A DNA stretch of 64,000 nucleotides from assembly GCA_030844895.1 (NCBI GenBank), contig CM061225.1, positions 102,624,688 to 102,688,687 on the forward strand, read 5' to 3'. The notes below the pieces were generated by a model. The model saw nothing but the letters and a program-made list of their open reading frames with translations. It made no database searches and was not told where the DNA came from. Made by a program: the position numbers and the translations under genes. Positions 53,020 to 62,680 of this stretch are shown in pieces (positions within the stretch are counted from its first letter, which is position 1; the number at the start of each line of letters is the position of its first letter). This DNA is from Ambrosia x helenae. Its lineage: Eukaryota > Streptophyta > Magnoliopsida > Asterales > Asteraceae.

Positions 53020-54876
53020 GGGGGGGGGGATGGTATTGTCCCACACATTAATAATAATCTTCCACACTTAAAATGTTGATACAACATGGGGATTTTATAC
53101 CACAAGACTTTGCCGATTAATTAACTACCTATATTCTTAACTGACACAATGTAAACATATAGACACAACGTTTCTAATCTGTAATGTTTGACTTTTTGAA
53201 GTCAACAGTTTGACTTTCTAAACTATCATTATTTCTTGATTATAATCTTCAACACGGAGTTGTATTGTGTACCTAGGCAATTTACTCAAATTTTTCAGCT
53301 TCACGAACTCCCTGATTTGAGAAACTTTACTCCACCTTCGATCTATCTAAAGCATATACATTTGATAGCAGAACATAATAAGAAGAAACGACTGTTTGAT
53401 GTTCAAACATTCAAGCTTTCTTCCCTTTAAAACCAGATTGGGCCGAGCTACCGAATGCATGTTTACTTCTTCCAAGCTTCACTGATTGTTCGTTTTTTTT
53501 ACCTAGACATTATGACCTTCATTTTCACTTTCTTGGTCAACCTCAAGTTCCTCAAAATACGTCTAAAACTTGTGGGTCAACTAGAAGTCATCTTCACATT
53601 TCTTGGGCTTTAATTTGGCCTCCATAGGAAAAGCCACATGTTTAAATGAAATGCATTCTTTTTTTGACACTTAGTAATCCGAGATGACTTATCTCGACTT
53701 CCTTTATCATTTGCTCCTTGAATTCTTTAAATCGGTTCGTATACACATTTCCACTGCCTTCATCAACGATTAACGAATTCATTAATGGGCTTGTAGCCCA
53801 ATTTCATCAATATGTTGCATTGATGTCCTTCTCTTAGGTTATATAGTATGGTTCACTAGCGGAGGCTCATTACGATCCTCCACCTCAGCACCACATCAGC
53901 ATCCCCTTCCATCATCTCTCTCCTCCACTATTTAGGGGCGTGGTTCACTAGTGGAGATTTCCACAACTACAGGTTCCACTCTTTGTTATCTTCCACTAAT
54001 GCAAGTCCCATCGTTTGTCTTCTTCTTGTCATGGCCTTCAAGGAGATTTCCACTATCTTCAACATTCACTATCTTCAAGGTAGAACCGTAATCGTAAAGT
54101 AAAGATAAACGTGTGTGTGTGGTGAAAGTGAGAACACGAGAATATAAGTGGTTCAGTCATTAATGACCTACGTCCACTGTAAAGAGCCGACTGCTTATTA
54201 CTTTGAAGATTACAAAGTGTTACAATAACCGTTGCTAATCTAGCTCTTGAGTACAAGTGATGATTTTCGGATCCTTTGCAAAGGAGATGAAGTCTTCTAT
54301 TTATAGGAGATATCGTGGCCAAGTGGGATGTCCCACGAAGGTGACATCTGAGCTGGGCTTCAATCTGGGACCAAAGTCATTGGCCCATGAAATTGGCGGG
54401 AAATGAGTGTCCATGCTTGCTGATGTAACAGGCAGTTGGGGCTGGTCTGCAAAGTGACACGTGGCACCTTCTGGTTGGGCGCCGGCGACATGTTGTTCTG
54501 ACGCAACATGGTTGACTTACCTGCTGGCGTCTGACGTGACGTCTGGCAGCAAGTAAGAATGCCTGTGCAGTACTATAGACAGCAGCATGGTGGAAGCATG
54601 GGAGCAGTCATGTCGTTGTTCACGTCAGTGGTTGCTGGACCGCTCCTGACACGTGTCGCCATCTGGTTGGCGCACAGTCTGCCCAGATCTGAGTGAATCT
54701 TCTTCATTCTTGATCTTTCGTACCTCGTACTAAAAGCGGATGCTGGGTGAATATTCCGCGCGTGGTGGTACGCGCGTAGATTCTCTTGAAGTGCTGATGT
54801 GAATGGAGTTATGCCACGCCTGAAGTGACTTCCTGCGCCGAGCTACTGTTCACCAAATGTATGTGAATATGATAAC
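53020..54876. other. Gene-free region with retroelement-like debris
   Basis: No gene is supported; the short frame at 53236-53430 is not recognised. About 54080-54330 contains gtggttcagtcattaatgac and cctacgtccactg, words I associate with LTRs of plant retrotransposons, but no partner LTR was found. About 53840-53960 has repeated ggttcactag words. Confidence 0.4.
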
Positions 54877-54879
54877 TTA

Positions 54880-55190
54880 GAGCACTCACATCCTATCCAC
54901 CAAATGTATGTGAGTGTGTCCACCAAATTATATGGGGTGAGTGTAAGTGGTTGTGAGTGGAGGAGAGAGAAAATATTTAGTGGAAGCACTCTTTCACCCT
55001 AAATATGAAAAACTACTGTTCATCCCTATATATATTTTAATATTTTTGTAAGTACTTGTGAGTGAGGAGAGAGAAAATGTAATGATAAAAGTATGATTGT
55101 TTTAATTAGGAGATAGAAGATTTAGAAGTGAAGTGGTGATTTTTAGTGTAATTTGATGGAGGAGATTTGGTGAATGAGTTGTGAATGCTC
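54880..55190. mobile_element. Tourist-like MITE with TTA duplication
   Basis: Ends gagcactcacatcctatcc and caactcattcaccaaat read on opposite strands form an inverted repeat ending gtgaatgctc. TTA flanks both sides (54877-54879 and 55191-55193). 311 bp, no coding content. Confidence 0.72.
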
Positions 55191-55892
55191 TTATGATAAA
55201 GATTTGTTTAAAATAATAATCTATAATAACTTATAATAAAATAATTGAATATTGATGAGGTGACATTCAATGAAGGTCTAAGAAAGTCATTTTAATGACA
55301 TGGCATTCAAGGAGGCATTTTCCTCCTTGAGTGTGTCATGTGTCATGCCATGTGGCAAATTAAAAATAAACAAATAATAATATAAAACCTAATCTACTAA
55401 ATTTAAATTGAGTTATTTTAGAAAAAAAGAATTTAAAAACAAATTTAATTTTTTCTCTATTATTTTCCTCCCATAATTTTTAAACGTTAATATCTTTTAT
55501 ATACGATATTTTTTAAAGAAAAAAGTTACACCAAATTAACGAGCATTTTATTATCTTTCCAACGAGTACCATAGTTCTATATAAAAAAAACGGAGAAAAA
55601 AACAACTATTTTTGTGGGGTTTCGTTCATACAGGAAATAAACACAAAGTGTTCAGGTTATTCATTAATAATGTTTTTTCTTTTAAACAGGTTCTTATCTA
55701 CGATGTTGAAATTCAGCTCAATCGACATGCTTTCATTGGAATTTTACTCTTTTAAAGATGCATAGGTATACTTCATCAAGAGAAGCTAGGAGAAAAAATC
55801 GCGTAACATTGCAACACATGGTGTCACCTTATAGCAAGGTTATTTTTTTATTTATTTAATTGTAAGGGTAATAATTATTACCATCTAAAAAA

Positions 55893-57203
55893 ATGCCAGA
55901 GCAGTGGAGGAGTAGTGTCATAGTGCCTTTGTATAAGAACAAAGGCGACGCGCAGTGTTGTGGGAACTACAGAGGTATTAAGTTGTTAAGTCATACCATG
56001 AAATTATGGGAAAGGATTATTGAGGCCAGAATTAGAAAAGAAACTCGCGTTGCGGTAAACCAATTTGGGTTCATGCCAGGGCGGTCAACGACGGAAGCAA
56101 TTCACATTCTAAGAAGGTTGATGGAAAAGTATAGGGAGAAAAAGAGGGATCTTCATATGGCCTTTATAGATCTTGAAAAGGCTTATGACAGTGTGCCACG
56201 TAAACTGATATGGGACAGTCTAGAGAGCAGAAGGGTCCCTGGGATGTATATAGACTTAATCAAGGATATGTACGGTAGGGCCAGAACTAGTGTCCGTGCG
56301 CCGGTTGGAGATACTGATTCCTTCCCTGTGGGGGTAGGACTACATCAAGGATCTGCGTTGAGTCCGTTCCTTTTCGCAGTTGTCTTGGATGAGTTGTTCA
56401 AGTCGATTCAGGATATAGTGCCGTGGTGCATGCTTTTTGCAGATGATATAGTGTTAGTTGCAGAGTCAAAGCATAGTTTAAATGAGAAGCTAGAAGGTTG
56501 GCGTGTCGCTTTAGAGGGGAAGGGTCTAAGGATTAGCCGTTCCAAGACTGAGTACATGTATTGTGGTTTCAGTGGTGCAGGACATGACGAAACTACTCAA
56601 CTTACGATCGAAGGTCAAGTTGTCCCACATGTAACTAAGTTTAAGTATTTAGGATCTTTTGTTCAGAGGGATGGGGAGCTAGACAGTGATGTCACACATC
56701 GCATACAAGCTGGTTGGTGTAGGTGGAGGGCCGCCAGCGGGGTTTTATGCGATAAAAGGTTTCCAACTAAACTGAAGGGGAAATTTTATAGGGTTGCAGT
56801 GAGACCTGCTATGTTATATGGTTCAGAGTGTTGGGCCATAAAGAAGACACAAGCTCGCAAAATGGAGGTAGCAGAAATGAGGATGCTAAGGTGGATGTGC
56901 GGGCATACAAGGGTGGACAGGATAAGAAATGAGGTTATTAGGGAAAGGTTAGGGGTAGCTAGTATATCAGATAAGATAAAAGAGAGAAGATTGAGATGGT
57001 ATGGGCATGTGAAGAGGAGGCAGATTACGGCCCCAGTTAGAGTAGTGGAAACCCTCACTGTAGAGGGAAAGAGGGGTAGAGGTAGACCTAAATTAACTTG
57101 GGATGAGAGGATTAGGCATGACTTAATAGAGATGCACCTCTCAGAGGACATGGTCAAGGATAGGTGTTCGTGGAGGCATAAGATTAAGGTTAAGGATTAT
57201 TAG
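55893..57203 (+). CDS. RTE-clade LINE reverse transcriptase, 5'-truncated
   Basis: An open frame of 436 codons with non-LTR reverse transcriptase motifs: NYRGIKLLSHTMKLWE, FMPGRSTTEAI, AFIDLEKAYDSVP, GLHQGSALSP and the catalytic LFADDIVLV near residue 180, then KFKYLGSFVQRDG and a C-terminal part RRLRWYGHVKRR. The endonuclease domain that precedes RT in RTE elements is missing, so the copy is 5'-truncated near 55.89 kb. The 3' UTR continues to a TTG repeat ending about 57597. The open frame implies recent insertion or constraint. The start codon is simply the first ATG in the truncated frame and probably not used. Confidence 0.88.
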   Translation: MPEQWRSSVIVPLYKNKGDAQCCGNYRGIKLLSHTMKLWERIIEARIRKETRVAVNQFGFMPGRSTTEAIHILRRLMEKYREKKRDLHMAFIDLEKAYDSVPRKLIWDSLESRRVPGMYIDLIKDMYGRARTSVRAPVGDTDSFPVGVGLHQGSALSPFLFAVVLDELFKSIQDIVPWCMLFADDIVLVAESKHSLNEKLEGWRVALEGKGLRISRSKTEYMYCGFSGAGHDETTQLTIEGQVVPHVTKFKYLGSFVQRDGELDSDVTHRIQAGWCRWRAASGVLCDKRFPTKLKGKFYRVAVRPAMLYGSECWAIKKTQARKMEVAEMRMLRWMCGHTRVDRIRNEVIRERLGVASISDKIKERRLRWYGHVKRRQITAPVRVVETLTVEGKRGRGRPKLTWDERIRHDLIEMHLSEDMVKDRCSWRHKIKVKDY

Positions 57204-57374
57204 GGGAAGGTTTGGTTTTTTCGTAGAGTGGTGCTTAGAGCACAGACTTTATCTTACACTAGTAGGAGGTTTGTAAAGGTGTTGGTCTTTGAGTATGTAT
57301 GGGTTATGTTGTTTCTTGTTGACATGTATAACCGTGTTTTTCTTCATGGTGCTTGCAATGTGTCTCTAAATGCT

Positions 57375-57418
<44 letters not shown>

Positions 57419-57597
57419 TTTTAAGTGTTGTTTGATTATCGACTGTGTGTCATGGAGCCGAGGGTCTCTCTGGAAGCAGCCTCTCTATCCGTAAGGGTAG
57501 GGGTAAGGTTTGCCTACATCTCACCCTCCCCAGACCCTACTTTTAGCTTTGCTAATCGTGGGATTCACTGGGTAAGGTTGTTGTTGTTGTTGTTGTA
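57204..57597 (+). repeat. 3' UTR and TTG tail of the RTE LINE
   Basis: Contains 39 consecutive T (57377-57415), then the conserved tail ctggaagcagcctctctatc, gcctacatctcaccctcccc and a (TTG)6 end. The same tail occurs at 1-112 and 51176-51298. Confidence 0.85.
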
Positions 57598-57925
57598 TTA
57601 GTATTAGTATTATTAGAATTGTTATATTTTTTAACCCCGCGACGCTTCCGGGATAAAAGCTAGTAATAATATATTTTATTATGTCATATTAGATATTTCA
57701 ATCCGGGACGCTCCCGGGATAAAAACTAGTTATATTTATATTACAAAACGCGTTCAAGAGTTCAGTACAATAAATATTGCAAAACGAGTTCAGTACAATA
57801 AATATTTTTTTATTAGAACACGTGCATCTATTTCATCTTCAAAATCATCATCAGCTCTCTCTATGCCTTTTAATTTATATCCCTTATTTCACTTCAAGAC
57901 TTACATCATATCCAAATCAACGGTC

Positions 57926-58840
57926 ATGTCTTCCAATGAAGAAGTGAATCACTTGCAGATTCCTCTACAAGAATTATCAGATGCATCTAACGCATTTGAC
58001 GATAAAAATGTCATTGCGACGGGCGGGTATGGGAAGGTATATAAAGGCGTATCTGTAAAGCATGGCAACATCGCCATAAAGAAGTTGGTTCATTGGGAAG
58101 GACCATGGAAAGGGCAAGGAGACCCTGAATTTCAAACAGAGATTGCTTTACTTTCCGTTTATAAACATGAAAACATTGTCTCTCTTGCTGGCTTTTGCGA
58201 TGAAGATGGGCAGAAGATACTTGTTTACAAGTATGAAAGCAATGGGAGTCTCGACAAACATTTGAACAACCCGGATCTAACATGGATCCAACGACTTCAG
58301 ATATGTCTAGATGCAGCCCGTGGATTGCAGTATCTTCATAATGATGTTGGATCAGAACATAGAATTCTCCACCGCGACGTCAAGAGTTCAAACATTCTTT
58401 TGGATGAGAAATGGAAAGCTAAGATCTCTGATTTTGGGTTGTCTAGAGTGGGCCCAGCAAATCTGCATTCTACCTTTCTTATCTCCAATGTTTGTGGCAC
58501 AATTGGATACATTGATCCAGACTACTACAATACAGGCTATCTAACACAAAAGTCTGATGTTTACTCATTTGGGGTTGTATTGTTTGAAGTTCTATGTGGA
58601 AGGCTAACACGTGTCACAAAGTACAAGGACAAGCGTGAATTTTTAACTACTTTGGTCAAAATACATTGGGGAAAGAAAACATTAGATGAGATCATATACT
58701 CTGATCTGCATAAACAGATGAACAGCACTTCCTTTGTTACATTTTCAAGCATTGCCTACCAATGTTTGATGAGCCCAAATGAGCGTCCAACAATGAATAA
58801 GGTTGTGGAGAAACTACAGAAAGCTCTTGAGAATCAACTT
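57926..58840 (+). CDS. Receptor-like cytoplasmic kinase 3, exon 1 only
   Basis: 305 codons of kinase domain with ATGGYGKVYKG, AIKKL (invariant lysine), TEIA, LHRDVKSSNILLD, DFGLSR and GTIGYIDPDY. It is closer to kinase 1 than to kinase 2 (long shared stretches such as the SDLHKQMN segment), and carries a short insert EGPWKGQGDP after the lysine. The start at 57926 (MSSNEEVNHLQIPLQE) aligns with its paralogues; an upstream in-frame ATG at 57863 would add 21 residues. The exon ends CAA CTT|gtaagt as in the others, but I find no exon 2 in the following 460 bp, which are repeat-like. Reading through stops at 58891. Either the second exon is lost or lies further away, so the gene may be truncated. 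Confidence 0.82.
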
Positions 58841-59657
58841 GTAAGTTGGTGTAGTGGCATAAGAATTTACATTTCTCTTTACTTTCCCTAACTTTTTTTT
58901 TATTTTTAATGTTAAAGACTTAAGAGTGAAGGAGTGGGAGTGTGGAAACCCAAGCCTCACTCCCTTTCTTTCGACGGCTTAAGTTTTGGACCTCACTCTT
59001 TTTACATGGCAACTCATGCCCCCAACTCAAGGCTCTCACTCCCTTTTTTTAACAGCAAACTACTTTATTTATCACCCATCAAACATTACACACCCAATGC
59101 TAGCAAGACGCTAGACCATACAATAATTGTGAATATCTATCTACATTATATCTTAAACCAATTATTCACCTAACACATTGACGTACAAACCGCTTCGCCC
59201 TAAACCCGCCGAGACCTTTCACCCCCTTTATCGTTCACAAGGCAAAGAAAACAACACAATAGCTCTCACTCCCTTTAGTCTAAAGCCTTCTATATCACTT
59301 TTTACTAGGTTAGTACCCGTGCGATGCACAGGATTACCTACATTTTTATTCATAACGAATATAACTTATTATATAAAAAAAATAAAAGCCAAACATGTTA
59401 TTTATTTTAAAACCCCATGTGAGGTTCATATGTTAATAAACTATGACCATCCATGAAAGTCAAACCTTATCCTTGAATCTTTTATAAAAACACTCAACAT
59501 AATCAGTCTGAAAGCTAGGAGTCAGATTAAAAATACTTAATTATTTGCAAGATGCTCTGCACGTTTGTTGAGTCTAACAGAGAAGAAAGTTTTAAGCTTG
59601 AGGCGTAAATCGATATACAATCAACATCAAGAAAACAGAAGTTAAGCATATTTGATA
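58841..59657. other. Repeat-like DNA after kinase 3, with a Helitron terminus
   Basis: About 58916-59280 starts taagagtgaaggagtgggag and ends ctctcactccctttagtc, loosely inverted, so probably a MITE. At 59305-59308 CTAG followed (minus strand view: preceded) by cctgtgcatcgcacggg is a Helitron 3' end on the minus strand; the partner end is not located. No gene. Confidence 0.45.
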
Positions 59658-59904
59658 AAATGGTTATAAAACGCATCTTAAACGGTCCAACTAAGACAAT
59701 AGGTTTCAAGCTGTCATATAACCCAAAATACAACCCTCTTTACATTGTAATTCCCACAATCGAAACCGTAAATCCACGGTACAACCCTCTAATGCCATCA
59801 GTTTCAAGGGTCTTACAGTACACATCGAATAGCCCATTAAACTGTCGTTTTTTAGTGGTTGAAATACTCGCTGAATCCATCGCTAAAGGGGTACGGGCGT
59901 AATC
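59658..59904 (-). pseudogene. ADP/ATP carrier fragment (ER-ANT1-like), broken
   Basis: On the minus strand the sequence reads DYARTPLAMDSAS, KKRQFNGLFDVYCKTLETDG, IRGLYRGFTVSIVGIT, then a stop codon (TAA at about 59734-59736), then in the same frame RGLYFGLYDSLKPIVLVGPF. This is the middle of an adenine nucleotide translocator; VGIT and KPIVLVG resemble the ER-type ANT1 more than mitochondrial AAC. No introns are seen. The upstream part is cut off exactly at the Gypsy LTR (59905), whose duplication taatc lies in the DY codons. The downstream part decays after about 59658. Confidence 0.82.
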
Positions 59905-60959
59905 TGTCACACCCTCAAATTCCACTTGCGGGGTTTTACCGCGAGGCGCATGACAAACCAGGATTCAAGTCAACGGTCACAATAAACAACACTATATGCA
60001 TAACACAAAACCCAAAAGATATAATTATAAAAGTATAAACTGTAGCGGAAGCTTTAAATGTTTACAACCCAAAAGACATAGTTCAAATGTTTAATGAAGA
60101 CCATGCTCTAAACCCTAGACGCCCGTGCCGACTCGTGCGCCTAGATCCAGTTGTTGCTACCTTAGCGACCTGAGAAAAACATGCCAAAAGATGTCAACAT
60201 ATAATGCTGGTGAGTTCACAGGTTTGTTCAAAAAGAGTTACCAATGATACCATGTCCATACTATATCAATACTACCAAGTACGCTAGCTAGGCGTATATT
60301 TTATTACTACTACGATTGGAAACCATTACTGGACACGTTTAGCAATGTTTAGCATGTTTAGCAGCCCGTAATGTTCAGCACGATAATGTTCCTGTTTGAG
60401 ACAATATGCACCCGCCCGGCCCTCCAAGCCGACGAGTGGGGCAGGTCACGCCCAATAGATCTATCCACATTTCCCCGTTGTGCAAACCCGCACATTCATG
60501 GTTTCCCCCGGGACTTTCCAAAAGATCGTATAGCAATATAAAGTTAAAACCATAGTATGACATATGTTACCAAAACAGTTTAGCGCATGTTTTCTCCCCC
60601 AAAAGTTAAAGCAGTAAAAGTGGGGCCGTGAACTCACCTTAGATAGCGTTCTTCAATTATAAGTAAAGATGTTTGGCCCTTGATAATCCCTCTACCGGAG
60701 ATCTATCAAAATGTTCACATAAGTGTTCCGACTAATAGCCATAAGGTTATCTAGCCCCCGATTGTCCAGATCATAATCGAGTATGTTTTAAAACGTGTTT
60801 AAATGTTCAACCGACACACTAGACCGACCCGCCATCCCGTTGGTGACCCATTACCCTAACTAATCAAGTACACATAGATTACACGCAAGGTTCAAGCATA
60901 AAACACTTAGTTTGCATCAAAAATCTTATTTTTGTCAACGTAGGGTCGAATGTAGTTCC

Positions 60960-61165
60960 GGGTGGTCGAAGGTGGCTTGTAAGTGGTCGAAGGTGTTTCT
61001 GTTTGGTCGAAGGTGTTCCTGAAATTCCACCTTCGCCCCTTTTCCTTCCACCTTCGCCCCTTTGTAGCACATTCGCCCCTTTGTCTTCCACCTTCGCCCC
61101 CCTGGAATCCACCTTCGCCCCCTGGAATCCACCTTCGCCCGTTCGACTGGTCGAAGGTATTCCAG
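60960..61165. repeat. Inverted ggtcgaaggtg/caccttcgcccc repeats in the Gypsy LTR
   Basis: Three ggtcgaaggtg words are followed by six or more ccaccttcgcccc words and a final ggtcgaaggt. The strands can pair with each other. Frames across it are artefacts. Confidence 0.8.
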
Positions 61166-61971
61166 GTTCGCCCCTGATGTCAGATTTTTCCAAAAACGCG
61201 TCGAAAAACATCCGAAAACATCACGAAACATCACGAGTTACAGCAGTCAAGCATCATTAGTATATTCCTACGAAACCCTACCAATTTTACCCCAAAATCT
61301 ATCCGTTTTACAAGTTTCCTAAAATGGTAAATTATGGAGATGTCACATCACCATGCATGAAGATATTACCCAATTAGGAAACTTTCTGAATTCGATCAAT
61401 AATCAGTTTATCATACTCGGATCATTATGAACAAGAAACCCCTATCATAACCTTATCATAATCATCCCAAAAACAACCCTAAATCTAACTAAAACCCCCT
61501 TTAATCATCAAAACACCATCAACAATCAAAGGTAACATATTTCAATCGTAACCCATCATTAATAACAGCCCTAAGTTGTTGTCATATCATCTATACAACA
61601 AGTAATCATCAAACAATGCATAATATCATACTAACACATGTTTATTTGCATAAAAACTCATTGTTTATGAATAGGTTTTGGTTAGGAAAGGTTTTTATTC
61701 ATAAAATAGGTTGATATCAGATCTGGACCCATTGGGGTTTAGATTAAAACAAGCCAAAATTGTTTAAAAAGGATTTGTAATGAAGAACACACCTTAGATC
61801 TTCACTTGTAATGATTTAGAGAGTTAGGTTATGAAAAACAAGCTCAAAAACTCCTTCCCCAATGTTAATAGCTGATAGAGAGTGTTTAGAGGCGTTTAGG
61901 GTTTGTGAAATGGTGAAAAATGGCTAAGGATGGTATTTATACCATCTGCACGTTCGCCCAGTTCATGGGGT

Positions 61972-62090
61972 CGAATGTGGAACTTTTCCACATTCGCCCC
62001 TTTTTAGTGGTCGAATGTGGAACTCTTCCACATTCGCCCACTTTTTAGTGGTCGAATGTGGAACTCTTCCACATTCGCCCACTTTGTTCT
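61972..62090. repeat. Three tandem perfect hairpins in the Gypsy LTR
   Basis: The 11-bp arm cgaatgtggaa pairs with ttccacattcg across a 3-base loop, three times at a period of about 40 bp (61972, 62012 and 62053), joined by cccactttttagtggt. Confidence 0.9.
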
Positions 62091-62680
62091 ACGTTCGCCC
62101 ACTTTTCAGATCCCATTTCCACATTCAGGTCATCAGCACTTTTTAACACATGTTAACAGCACTTTTAACACATGTTAACCTTTTTCCAGTTTATCATGTT
62201 TAACGCATTCTAACACATAAACAAGCATCTATAGTCTATACTTAGCATGTTTAGGCACGTATAATCATTCGTACATCATTTAAGCAAGTGTAAGCATACA
62301 ATCCACCACACGACCCGTAATCTACACATATACTTAATTAGTTCATGTAATGTCACCAACGACGGAACCCGGTACTAATGTATTCCCAAAATGACTCCCA
62401 ATGATCCTCCAGATCATTGACCCTGGACAATCCTAATTGACCCGACTCAACTAACCCAGTTAAGTTTGTTTATAAACGTTTCTCGCTAAGGTAGACTTAG
62501 ATGTTACTATTATGTTTAAGCCGAACATGCCGGGTGTCACATCATCCCCACGTTGAAAGAATTTTCGTCCCGAAAATTGCACGAAGCCCAAAATGAAAAA
62601 GACGAAAAGGAAGAAAACGAAAAGAAAGGTTACCGGTTGTCACATCATCCCCACGTTGAAAGGGAATCTCGCCCCGAGAT

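Larger units (their letters stand above)
55220..57729 (+). mobile_element. Helitron interrupted by an RTE LINE, with two 3' termini
   Basis: Starts TCTATAATAACTTATAATAA after an A. Its part 55430-55660 is closely similar to the Helitron at 22162. After the LINE insertion, a GC hairpin (ccccgcgacgcttccggg) plus ataaaagCTAG ends at 57663, and a second one (ccgggacgctcccggg, then ataaaaaCTAG) ends at 57729; each is followed by T. Either end could be the true one. Confidence 0.7.
59905..62539 (-). repeat. 3' LTR of a Ty3/Gypsy element (minus strand)
   Basis: Read on the minus strand it starts TGACACCCGGC and ends GGTGTGACA, the TG...CA form of LTRs, length 2635 bp. A purine-rich aacgtggggatgatg directly precedes it at 62540-62554, fitting the polypurine tract after the polyprotein. 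The flank taatc (59900-59904) is the likely 5-bp duplication; the other end lies outside the window. It contains two clusters of inverted short repeats (about 60960-61165 and 61972-62090). Confidence 0.8.

Noticed and set aside
53236..53430. LRR remnant of the TIR-NB gene
   Set aside because: A few leucines are present, but no LxxLxxLxLxxN spacing could be read.
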